Below are positions 1-7,715 of a DNA stretch of 64,000 nt, piece by piece. Below the pieces are notes generated by a model. It searched no databases. It was not told the DNA's origin and worked only from the letters and a program-made list of their open reading frames with translations. The first letter of the stretch is position 1. Every line of letters begins with the position of its first letter. Origin of the DNA: Myxococcus sp. RHSTA-1-4 (lineage in GTDB: Bacteria > Myxococcota > Myxococcia > Myxococcales > Myxococcaceae); assembly GCF_020037125.1 (NCBI RefSeq), contig NZ_JAIQDG010000001.1:780385-844384 (forward strand), read 5' to 3'. The translations under genes were made by a program, and so were the position numbers.

Positions 1-396
1 GTAGGCGTTGCTCCCCCACGTCCACACCGTCCCGTCCGCGCGCAGCGCCAGGGAATGCGAGTCCCCCGCCGCCACTCCCACCACGTCCGTCAGCCCGGGG
101 ACCTGCGCCGGCACCAGGTGCTGGTAGGAGGTATCTCCCCTCCCCAGCTGCCCGGCGCCGTTGCCGCCCCAGGCCCACACCGTGCCTCCGGGGGCGACGT
201 AGAGCGAGTGCTGCGCGCCCGCCGCCAGCGTCCGAGGCTCGGCCCGGGGCACCAGGCGCTGCGTCCGCCGTGAGCCGGACGCCAGCGTGCCGTCCGCCGC
301 CACGGGCCCCGGCTCCCGACCGCAACCGGCCACCAGCAGGGCGCCCAGCAGCAACCCCCACAGGGCGCGAGCTCCCGCAGTCATGTCCTTGCGCAT
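1..396 (-). CDS. RCC1-repeat lipoprotein, 3' end outside window
   Basis: An open frame of 132 codons runs from ATG at 396 to the window edge with no stop. GGAGGA lies about 9 nt before the ATG. The product starts with a basic stretch, a Leu-rich segment and LLVAGCG, a lipobox, so it is a predicted lipoprotein. Two RCC1-type blades follow, with the typical pattern AAGAQHSLYVAPGGTVWAWG then AAGDSHSLALRADGTVWTWG, including NGAGQLGRGD. RCC1 propellers usually have five to seven blades, so most of the protein lies to the left of the window. Secreted RCC1 proteins are abundant in myxobacteria and their function is mostly unknown; a binding-scaffold role is an inference. Confidence 0.85.
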   Translation of the reverse strand, partial: MRKDMTAGARALWGLLLGALLVAGCGREPGPVAADGTLASGSRRTQRLVPRAEPRTLAAGAQHSLYVAPGGTVWAWGGNGAGQLGRGDTSYQHLVPAQVPGLTDVVGVAAGDSHSLALRADGTVWTWGSNAY

Positions 397-692
397 CGGT
401 GTTTCTCCTCCGGGTGAGCGAGCACGTCGGACTGGCGGCTCGCGCCATCACACGAGAGGCGGTGCGCCAGTGGCCGTCCGGCGGTCGGGTGTATATGGCG
501 AAATCCCGCTTCCTTGTACCGCGAGAAGGCTTTCGGTGCCCCTCTCTCCGCCACCTGTAACGCGGTTGCAGCCGTGTATCGGACACGCGGAGCTGGCGCC
601 GCTCCGAGTCCCGGGCTCCGCGCCTCCACGCTCCCCCGCGCCCGCGGTCCACACTTCTTCACGCGGATTGCGTTGCGGCGTACAGGGAACGG
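397..692. other. Divergent intergenic region, 296 nt
   Basis: This separates the leftward RCC1 gene from the rightward phosphoesterase gene and must hold both promoters. I could not assign -35/-10 boxes with confidence. The stretch around 490-500 (gtgtatatgg) is the most AT-rich part. Small frames here lack codon bias and ribosome sites. Confidence 0.4.
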
Positions 693-2021
693 GTGAGTAT
701 TGAAGCGACCATGGAATCCCTGGTGCGCTTCGCCATCTTCGCCCTCGTCTCGGGCCTCATCACGGTGCTCGTCCACGTCTATCTGTACCGGCGCCTCTTC
801 GCGGACACGTCCGAGGACCCGAGGTGGCGGCGCTCGGGCATGTGGGTGATGGGAGCCCTGGCCGTGCCGCTGGTGCTGTCCTGGTCGGTGACGCGCTTCC
901 TGCCGATGGATGCCACCTTCGCCGTGGCCACCGCCATCTGGACGTGGATGGGCGCGGCCACCTACCTGCTCTTCGCCTTCTGGACGCTGGGAGGCGCGCG
1001 GTGGGGAGCGGAGTGGATGGCGCGCCGGCGCGAAAATGACCCGGTGCCCGAGGTGCCGCCGGTGCCAGTCGCAGTGGAGGCACCGATGGCGGCGGCGGGA
1101 GGCGCGCCACCGGCTTCGTTCGTGGCGGCCCCCTCCGACGGACTGTCGCCCGTGGCCGTCTCCGTCAGGCCGGAGGCACCGGGCCCCGTGGACGTGGAGC
1201 GCCGCCGCTTCCTCGCCCGGGCCACCGCGGGCGGCGCGCTGCTGGCGTCAGGCGGGGTGACGGGCTTCGGCATGTGGCGCGCGTTCCACGAGCCGGTGGT
1301 GAGCGAGGTGGCGGTGCGGCTGCCCGGGCTGCCCCGTGCGCTGGACGGCTACACCCTCGTCCACCTCAGTGACATCCACGTGGGCCCCGTCATCCGGCGC
1401 CGCTTCATGGACGAGCTGGTGGCGCGCTGCGACGCGCTGCGTCCGGACCTGGTGTGCATCACCGGAGACCTGGTGGACGGCCACGTGCCCTCACTGGGCC
1501 CCGCGGTGTCCGCGCTCGCCGAATTGAAGGCGCGCCATGGCGTGTACTTCGTCACCGGCAACCACGAGTACTACTGGAACGCGGCGGTGTGGTCGGACGC
1601 GCTGGAGCGCATGGGCATCCACGTGCTGCGCAACCGCCACGTGCGCATCGGCGACGCGGCCGCCTCGTTCGACCTGGTGGGCGTGGACGACTGGTCCGCG
1701 CGGCGCGGGCCCCAGGGTTATGACCTGGCCGCGGCCACCCTGGGCAGGGACCCGGAGCGGGCCTCCGTGCTGCTTGCCCACCAGCCGTCCAACTGGAGCG
1801 TGGCGGCGGAGGCCGGCATGGGACTCCAGCTCTCCGGCCACACGCACGGCGGCCAGTTCTTCCCCTTCACGCTCGCCGTCTCCGCCATCTGGCAGCACGA
1901 CGCGGGGCATTTCCAGCAGGGCGACCGCCATCTCTATGTCAGCCGGGGAACAGGCTTCTGGGGGCCGCCGCTGCGGGTGGGCTCTCCGCCAGAGATTGTC
2001 AAGGTGACGCTGATGGCATGA
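693..2021 (+). CDS. Membrane-anchored, Tat-type metallophosphoesterase
   Basis: A 442-residue calcineurin-like phosphoesterase. The metal-binding motifs are all present: LSDIHVG (about residue 225), GDLVDG, GNHEYYW, and SGHTHGG near residue 380. This resembles the YkuE/YaeI group, which act on phosphodiester lipids or cell-surface substrates. Three transmembrane segments (residues about 10-30, 48-68, 75-100) are followed by a Pro/Ala-rich linker and then ERRRFLARATAGGALLASGG (about 168-187), a twin-arginine-like signal anchor placed internally. The catalytic domain is therefore predicted to face the periplasm. GTG at 693 follows gggaac; ATG at 711 is an alternative start. A TetR gene begins 18 nt downstream and may be co-transcribed. 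The exact substrate cannot be read from the sequence. Confidence 0.88.
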   Translation: MSIEATMESLVRFAIFALVSGLITVLVHVYLYRRLFADTSEDPRWRRSGMWVMGALAVPLVLSWSVTRFLPMDATFAVATAIWTWMGAATYLLFAFWTLGGARWGAEWMARRRENDPVPEVPPVPVAVEAPMAAAGGAPPASFVAAPSDGLSPVAVSVRPEAPGPVDVERRRFLARATAGGALLASGGVTGFGMWRAFHEPVVSEVAVRLPGLPRALDGYTLVHLSDIHVGPVIRRRFMDELVARCDALRPDLVCITGDLVDGHVPSLGPAVSALAELKARHGVYFVTGNHEYYWNAAVWSDALERMGIHVLRNRHVRIGDAAASFDLVGVDDWSARRGPQGYDLAAATLGRDPERASVLLAHQPSNWSVAAEAGMGLQLSGHTHGGQFFPFTLAVSAIWQHDAGHFQQGDRHLYVSRGTGFWGPPLRVGSPPEIVKVTLMA

Positions 2022-2039
2022 TGTATAGATTGCATCCGT

Positions 2040-2690
2040 ATGGCGAAGGTACCGGCGCAGCGGGAAATCAAACAGGAGCGTGCGGCACGCACACGGGTGG
2101 AGATTCTCGAAGCGGCCATCACCCTGTTCTCGCGCCGGGGCTTCCTGGCGACGACGATGGCGGACCTGTCCCGCGCCATCCGGATGACGCCGGGCGCGCT
2201 GTACTGGCACTTCCCGACCAAGGAAGACCTGCTGCTGGCTGCGATTGAAGAGCTGCACCAGCGCTGCCTCCGCGAGTTCGAAGAGTCCCTGCCCCAGGTC
2301 CGCACGCAGCCGGCCAGCGCGCAGCTCCGGTTCTTCACCGAGCGCGCGCAGACGTTCATCCGCCTCCATCGGGAGTACGGCATCTTCTTCGCGATGCTGG
2401 CGACGGAGGCGGCGGAGTCGAACGACCGGGTGGCGGAGGCCATCCGGGAGAAGCTGTCGCTGTACACGAAGGTGCTGGAGGACATCATCCGCTATGGCCA
2501 GAAGACGGGTGAGTTCCGCCAGGACGTGGATGCGATGCACATGGCGCATGGCATCTTCGGCGGCTTCATGGGCGTGCTGGTGCACCAGCATCTCTTCCGG
2601 GACACGCTGGGCTTCGATGCGCCGATGAGCGCGCTGCAAGCCCTGGTGATGGCAGGCATCCAGCGGCCCCCGTCCGGCTCCGGCGAGTGA
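2040..2690 (+). CDS. TetR/AcrR family transcriptional regulator
   Basis: A 216-residue one-component repressor. The N-terminal helix-turn-helix is clear: RVEILEAAITLFSRRGF, TTMADLSRAIRMTPGALYWHF and PTKEDLLLAAI, the canonical TetR pattern with the recognition-helix GALYWHF. The C-terminal ligand domain is helical and matches the AcrR-type layout. No Shine-Dalgarno is visible before ATG 2040. A TATAGA element at 2024-2029 lies close enough to the start to suggest a leaderless or very short-leader transcript, but this is inference. Its target could be the phosphoesterase gene or itself. Confidence 0.9.
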   Translation: MAKVPAQREIKQERAARTRVEILEAAITLFSRRGFLATTMADLSRAIRMTPGALYWHFPTKEDLLLAAIEELHQRCLREFEESLPQVRTQPASAQLRFFTERAQTFIRLHREYGIFFAMLATEAAESNDRVAEAIREKLSLYTKVLEDIIRYGQKTGEFRQDVDAMHMAHGIFGGFMGVLVHQHLFRDTLGFDAPMSALQALVMAGIQRPPSGSGE

Positions 2691-2704
2691 AGCCCGGAAA
2701 ACCC

Positions 2705-2738
2705 ACGGGCGGCCCCCGACAGCGCGGGAGCCGCCCGT
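2705..2738. terminator. Hairpin after TetR gene
   Basis: Nine-bp stem acgggcggc/gccgcccgt (2705-2713 with 2730-2738) starts 15 nt after the TetR stop. There is no T-run. It is a likely terminator for the rightward genes. Confidence 0.55.
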
Positions 2739-2785
2739 GCAATGCCTTGCATCGCGCCGCGCGGCCCGGGGCCGCCAGGAAATGA

Positions 2786-2819
2786 GAAGGGCGGAACCCT
2801 TCAGCGGGTTCCGCCCTTC
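2786..2819. terminator. Strong bidirectional terminator hairpin
   Basis: Perfect 14-bp stem gaagggcggaaccc/gggttccgcccttc with a 6-nt loop, between the convergent TetR and amidohydrolase genes. The stem carries A-runs on one side and T-runs on the other, so it can act in both directions. It lies 30 nt beyond the amidohydrolase stop. Confidence 0.8.
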
Positions 2820-2848
2820 CAGACAGCTCAGCGCGGCTTCACCCCGGC

Positions 2849-5800
2849 CTACGGCTGCTCGGTGGGGCTCTGCGAGCTCTGCGGCTGGCGAGCGCTCCGA
2901 ACGACGAAGTCCGCGAAGTTGTTGTCCGTGTCCTGACCGTTGCCCGCGTTCTCATCAGCGCCGCCCTCCGCCATGGTGTCGGAGGTGGAATCAGCGCGGG
3001 CCTTGCGCTCGAGGCTGCCGCCCGCGGCCGGGTGGGCGGGAGCCGCGGTGCCCTCGGGCTGGTTGGCCGTGCCGTACCCCAGCTTGTCCACCGTGTTGGG
3101 GTCATTGAGGTTCGATGCGGTCAGATTCGGACCGATACGTACATGGCCGCCACCCGACGCCGCAGCGGACATGCCGAAGGTATCGTAGGTGACGTCCGCA
3201 GCGGGGCTGCCCGTGTAACCGGTGTGCGCGATGAGCAGGTAACCATGGGCCTTGATGCGCTTGCCGTTCGGGATGTCGACCGACCCCGTGTAGGTGGTAC
3301 CCGCGGCACTCTTGTACTGGAGCTTCCAGCCGCTCAGGTCGACGTCCGAGCCGGTCGGGTTGTAGAGCTCGACGAACTCGTCCGTGTCGCTCGTAACCCC
3401 ACGCGCGGAGAGCTCGCTGATGACCACGTGGTCGACGGCGGGGCGCTGGGCGACGGTGATGGCCGCGCTCTGCGTCACGCCGCCATGGGTCGCCGTCAAC
3501 TGCCCCTGAGCCGGGGCCGAGCCCGCGGTGAACGTCACCTGGGCACTGGTCTGCCCCTCGGCGATGGTCACCGTGGAGGCGGACAGGCTGCCCAGCCCCG
3601 AGGCGGGCTCCAGCGCCAGGTTCACCGTGAGGCCTCCCGCCAGCGCCGGCCGGTCCAGCGTCACGGTGAAGGCCTGCGTCGCGTCGAAGTACACCGTCGC
3701 CGTGGCCGGAGTCAGCGCGGCCAGCTTCGGCGGCGGCGGCGTCACCGTGAGGTCCGCGGTCCGGGTGATGCCGTACAGCGAGGCGGACACCTGGCCCGCG
3801 CCCCCACCCTCCGCGTCCGCGGTGAAGGAGAAGGTGGCCTGCGTCGCGCCCGAGGCCACCGTCACCGTGGCGGGCACGCTGCCGTAGCGGGAGACGCCAT
3901 TGCCCGGAATGGCCGCCAGCGGCACCACGGTGTCCGCGGGCGCGGCCCGGTCCAGCGTCACCCGGAACTCGCGGGTGCCACCGGCCGCCACCGGACCAGC
4001 CTCGGTTGCCGCCACCGACACCAGCCGGGGCGCGCTCTGGTCCACCGTCACGGTGGTGCTCGCGCTGCCGGTCCCCAGTTGCGCCGTCAGCGTGCCGGCG
4101 GTGCCCGTGGCACCCGCGTCCACCGTGAAGCTGAGGGTCGCCTGCATCGCGTTCTCCGCCACCGCCAGCGTCCCGTTCGCCACGCTGAAGGTGCCCAGCT
4201 CCACCGGGTCCGCGCTCAGCGCCACCGTGGTGTTGGCGGGCGCCGGCCGGTCCAGCTCCACCGTGAGCGTCACCGTGCCACCGGGCACCAGCGTCGCCTC
4301 GGCGGGGTTGATGCGGCTCAGCGTGGCCTGCTCGTTCTCACCAAGCACCCGGACCGTGGCCTGCTGCGAGGAGCCGCCCAGCGTCGCGGTCAGGGTGACG
4401 CTCTCGGCCTGGGCCAGCGGGCTCAGCTTCACCACCGCGGACGTCTGGCCCGCGGGAATGGTCACCTCGCCGCCCACCACGCCCAGCGCCGACGGGGCGC
4501 TGGAGGTGACGGCCACGGTGACATCCTCGGGGAAGGCGGAGGCCATCGTCACGGTGAGCACCTGCGGGAAGGCATCCCCCGTGGTGGAGCCCACGCGGAT
4601 GTACGGACCGCCGCTGAGGCCCGTCAGCGCGGGCAGCGGCGGACGCATGTCGCGCGCGCTGCGCGGCAGCAGCCGGTACTCGTTGAAGCCGTAGGTCAGC
4701 ACGCCCTTCAGCGAGACGTACCGCGTCCCCACCGCCGGCAGCGGGAAGTCGTAGGCCTGGTCGTCCACCTTCAGGCCGGAGCGGGCCGGGTCCGCGCTCG
4801 GGTTCTCGTCCACGAGGATGGAGCCGCGGGTGTCCTCGCCGCTGATGACGAAGACCTCTCGCAGCTCCAGCAGCACGCCGTCCAGCGCCGCGGCGCGGGG
4901 CCCGTTCGTGCGAACCTCCTCCGAGCGGACCACCACGGGGGCCGGCAGGGCGTTGCCGGAGCTGAGCCGGGTGAACTGCACGTTCGTCAGCTCGAGCACG
5001 CCGAAGTAGACCTTCAGCGTCGCCTCGGTGATGTCCAGCCGGTCTCCCACGGCGACGTCCGCCTTGGGCCCGTAGACGTAGATGCCCGAGTGCTCCACGC
5101 CCCGGCCCGGCAGCGGCGGGTGCACCTGGACGAAGTAGCCGTTGTTGCCGGTGGCGTTCACCGCCGTGACGAGGACGTCCGTGAGCGACACCTTGGAGTT
5201 CAGCAGGGGCACGCTGCCGTTCACCGGAATCTTCAGGTCATACACGGTGGTCGGGCACGCGGCGCCATCCGGGTTCGCGACGGAGCACGGGTCGCACGCA
5301 TCCCCCTGGCCGTCCTGGTCCGAGTCCGTCTGCTGCGGGTTGGGCGCGTAGGCGCAGTTGTCGCCGGGCGTCACGATGCCGTCGAGGTCGGCGTCGGTCG
5401 GGTCGGCGTTGGCGCAGGTGCCCCCGGCCTGCTCCGGGCAGCCGTCGCACGCATCCCCCTTGCCATCCGAGTCCCGGTCCGCCTGATTCGGGTTGGCCAG
5501 GAACGGGCAGTTGTCGCGCCAGGTGGCCACGCCGTCGCCGTCATCGTCCGCCGGATGCGCCGCGCCGCAGTTGGTGGAGTCGGCGTCCAGCGGGCACGGG
5601 TCACACGCGTCACCCAGGCGGTCGCCGTCCGCGTCCGCCTGCGCGCCGTTGTCCATGGGGCGCACCGGGTTGAAGATGGCGGGGCAGTTGTCCACGTCGT
5701 CCGTGAGGCCGTCACCGTCGTCGTCGTTCTCGCGGACCTCGCTCGTGTAGACGGTGGAGCCGTTGCGGGAGGCCAGCCACGCCTCGTTCATGGAGGCGCG

Positions 5801-7501
5801 GCGGGGCGAGCACACCGGCTCGTTCTGCGGCGTGCCGCAGGCGAACAGCGGGTACGCGCTGCTGTTGGCGGACCGCAGCGCCGCGAGGTTCTTGCCCAGC
5901 TCCGACTGGAGGCACACCGCCTTGGCGGCGCCGCAGACGTCCAGCGTGTCGCAGGTGTCCGGGCCCTTCAGCGCATCCACCAGCGCGCCGTCACCGTAGA
6001 GCGCCTTGCCGCCACGCAGGGTGAGGACCACGTCCTCGGGGTTGGCGGTGATGACCGCGCGGTGCGGAGAGTCGGCGAAGGCGCGCAGCTTGAAGATGGC
6101 GAGGTCGCCCACCTTGCCCTTCTCGATGCGGCCCACCTTCTCGAAGACGTCCGTCAGGTCCGCGGCGTTGGCCGTCGCCATGCGCCAGAGCTGCTCGTCG
6201 GTGAACGTCCGCGCGTAGTGGGTGGCGTTGAGGTAGTCCGCGCACTGCAGCTCGCGCAGCATGTTCATGGAGCCGGACTGGAGCCAGTCGGTGCCCAGGG
6301 CGATGCTCACGCCCATCCGCTTGTACGCCGTCACCATGGCCGTGTCGCCGTACAGCGCCACGTTGGAGCGCGGAGACCAGATGAGGCCGGTGCCCCGCTC
6401 CGCCATGGCGGCCATCTCCCGCGCCGTCAGGCCGATGCCGTGGATGATGGCCGTGCGCCCGAAGAGCACGTCGGAGCCGCCCGAGGCCAGGCAGCGGAAC
6501 TCGTTGGCCGCCCGGGCGTCGATGCCCTCGGAGACGTGGGGCAGGTACGCGGCCAGCTTCGGAAGCCCGCCGGACGCGGGCAGCGACGGGTAGCCGCAGC
6601 CGCTGGTGAGCGTGTCACCGCCGCTGTCACCCAGCGGGAAGGTGTCCGAGTCCGAGTAGCCCTCGTTGAGCCCTTCCTGCCGGGCCACCGTGCTCATGTC
6701 CAGGTTGCGCAGCAGGCCCGGAGCCCCGCCCGCGCCAGCGGTGGAGGTGGTGCCGGCCATCAGGTGCCGCAGCTCCTGATAGCTCACCAGGTCACCGCTC
6801 TTGCTTCCGCCGTTGCGGACCTCCGTGTGGCCGTTGGCGCCGGTGCGCCAGTCATGGCGGTGCTCGAAGCGCTCCTCGACCTTTTCCTGCGCCGCCACGT
6901 ACGGCTTGTCCACGTAGGTGATGTGGTCGTGCGGGTTGATGAGGCCCGGGGAGATGACACCCGTCGGGCACGACACCTGCGTGGCCGAGGCGGCGCCCGC
7001 CGCGGTGGAGCAATCACACGCAGCGCACTGGATGACGCCCTGCTCGTCCACCAGCACCTGGCCGCCCAGCAGCGTCTCGCCGTCCTTCAGTACCACGCCC
7101 GTGAAGAGGCGCGCGCCGTTGCCGGCCTTCGTCACCTCGCAGGTCGCCCCGCTCGCGAGCGCGGGCGCGTTCGCGGCGGCGCAGCGGGTCGGCGCCTGCT
7201 GGCAGTTCGACGGACACGCATCCCCGTCCAGGCGGTTGCCGTCGTCACACGACTCCGTGCTCTCGACGCTGCCGTTGCCACACGTGACCTGGGCCGGCGT
7301 GCAGTCCGCCTGGCAGCCATCACCGTCCGTCGTGTTGCCGTCGTCGCATTGCTCGCCCGGCTCCTGGACGTTGTTTCCACAGACGGCCGGAGCGACGCCA
7401 CAGCCATCTCCCTCACAGGGCTTGGGGTCGTCGGAACATCCGGCGTGGAAGAGGAGGACCGCACCAAGCGCGGCCAGTACCAGGCGTGAGGAAATTTGCA
7501 T
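2849..7501 (-). CDS. Secreted multidomain amidohydrolase with TSP3 and lamin-tail domains
   Basis: A 1550-residue predicted lipoprotein (lipobox LFHAGC, Cys22). Domains in order: two DUF4215-like Cys repeats of the CGN...GEQCDDGN type (about 41-105); an amidohydrolase domain (about 120-510) with HDH metal motif near 190, HGIGL near 354, WSPRSN near 370 and GTDW near 402, like chlorohydrolase/TRZ-type members; thrombospondin type-3-like DxDxDGxxDxxDNC calcium repeats (about 590-760); an OB-like domain (about 760-955); four Ig-like repeats containing the phrase VTLDRPAPA (about 965-1355); and a lamin-tail domain VVISELSARG...EFVELYNPTG (about 1357-1480). It probably hydrolyses an amide or cyclic C-N bond at the outer surface; the substrate is unknown. 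ATG 7501 fits the signal peptide. Two palindromes lie in its upstream region. Confidence 0.85.
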   Translation of the reverse strand: MQISSRLVLAALGAVLLFHAGCSDDPKPCEGDGCGVAPAVCGNNVQEPGEQCDDGNTTDGDGCQADCTPAQVTCGNGSVESTESCDDGNRLDGDACPSNCQQAPTRCAAANAPALASGATCEVTKAGNGARLFTGVVLKDGETLLGGQVLVDEQGVIQCAACDCSTAAGAASATQVSCPTGVISPGLINPHDHITYVDKPYVAAQEKVEERFEHRHDWRTGANGHTEVRNGGSKSGDLVSYQELRHLMAGTTSTAGAGGAPGLLRNLDMSTVARQEGLNEGYSDSDTFPLGDSGGDTLTSGCGYPSLPASGGLPKLAAYLPHVSEGIDARAANEFRCLASGGSDVLFGRTAIIHGIGLTAREMAAMAERGTGLIWSPRSNVALYGDTAMVTAYKRMGVSIALGTDWLQSGSMNMLRELQCADYLNATHYARTFTDEQLWRMATANAADLTDVFEKVGRIEKGKVGDLAIFKLRAFADSPHRAVITANPEDVVLTLRGGKALYGDGALVDALKGPDTCDTLDVCGAAKAVCLQSELGKNLAALRSANSSAYPLFACGTPQNEPVCSPRRASMNEAWLASRNGSTVYTSEVRENDDDGDGLTDDVDNCPAIFNPVRPMDNGAQADADGDRLGDACDPCPLDADSTNCGAAHPADDDGDGVATWRDNCPFLANPNQADRDSDGKGDACDGCPEQAGGTCANADPTDADLDGIVTPGDNCAYAPNPQQTDSDQDGQGDACDPCSVANPDGAACPTTVYDLKIPVNGSVPLLNSKVSLTDVLVTAVNATGNNGYFVQVHPPLPGRGVEHSGIYVYGPKADVAVGDRLDITEATLKVYFGVLELTNVQFTRLSSGNALPAPVVVRSEEVRTNGPRAAALDGVLLELREVFVISGEDTRGSILVDENPSADPARSGLKVDDQAYDFPLPAVGTRYVSLKGVLTYGFNEYRLLPRSARDMRPPLPALTGLSGGPYIRVGSTTGDAFPQVLTVTMASAFPEDVTVAVTSSAPSALGVVGGEVTIPAGQTSAVVKLSPLAQAESVTLTATLGGSSQQATVRVLGENEQATLSRINPAEATLVPGGTVTLTVELDRPAPANTTVALSADPVELGTFSVANGTLAVAENAMQATLSFTVDAGATGTAGTLTAQLGTGSASTTVTVDQSAPRLVSVAATEAGPVAAGGTREFRVTLDRAAPADTVVPLAAIPGNGVSRYGSVPATVTVASGATQATFSFTADAEGGGAGQVSASLYGITRTADLTVTPPPPKLAALTPATATVYFDATQAFTVTLDRPALAGGLTVNLALEPASGLGSLSASTVTIAEGQTSAQVTFTAGSAPAQGQLTATHGGVTQSAAITVAQRPAVDHVVISELSARGVTSDTDEFVELYNPTGSDVDLSGWKLQYKSAAGTTYTGSVDIPNGKRIKAHGYLLIAHTGYTGSPAADVTYDTFGMSAAASGGGHVRIGPNLTASNLNDPNTVDKLGYGTANQPEGTAAPAHPAAGGSLERKARADSTSDTMAEGGADENAGNGQDTDNNFADFVVRSARQPQSSQSPTEQP

Positions 7502-7547
7502 CTAGTGGGTCTCCCGGCGGACTCCGCCTGGGGGAAGGTGACGGGTC

Positions 7548-7561
7548 CTTTGCACGCAAAG
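7548..7561. promoter_or_regulatory. Operator-like palindrome 1
   Basis: CTTTGC-AC-GCAAAG, 6-bp arms with a 2-nt spacer, in the divergent promoter between the amidohydrolase and the six-TM kinase. It lies 8 nt from the larger palindrome. The binding protein is unknown. Confidence 0.45.
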
Positions 7562-7568
7562 AGCGTAC

Positions 7569-7588
7569 TCGCTGAAACATTTCAGCGA
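7569..7588. promoter_or_regulatory. Operator-like 20-bp palindrome 2
   Basis: TCGCTGAAA-CA-TTTCAGCGA, perfect 9-bp arms with a 2-nt spacer, 68 nt upstream of the amidohydrolase ATG. The compact spacing is typical of a dimeric regulator site rather than a terminator. Confidence 0.6.
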
Positions 7589-7715
7589 CACCTTACGTAC
7601 TGAGTCCAGCGCCCTTGAGTGCCGGAGGGGCGGATGTGCCTGGGAGTGCGCCGCCACCACACTCCGGGTCCACAAGCGTCGTATCGTCCACCCTTCGATA
7701 GATTGAGAAGACGCC

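Noticed and set aside
3032..7489. Rightward open frame of 1485 codons opposite the amidohydrolase gene
   Set aside because: It is the G+C-driven shadow of the leftward gene, is Arg/Gly/Val-rich without domains, and has no ribosome site.
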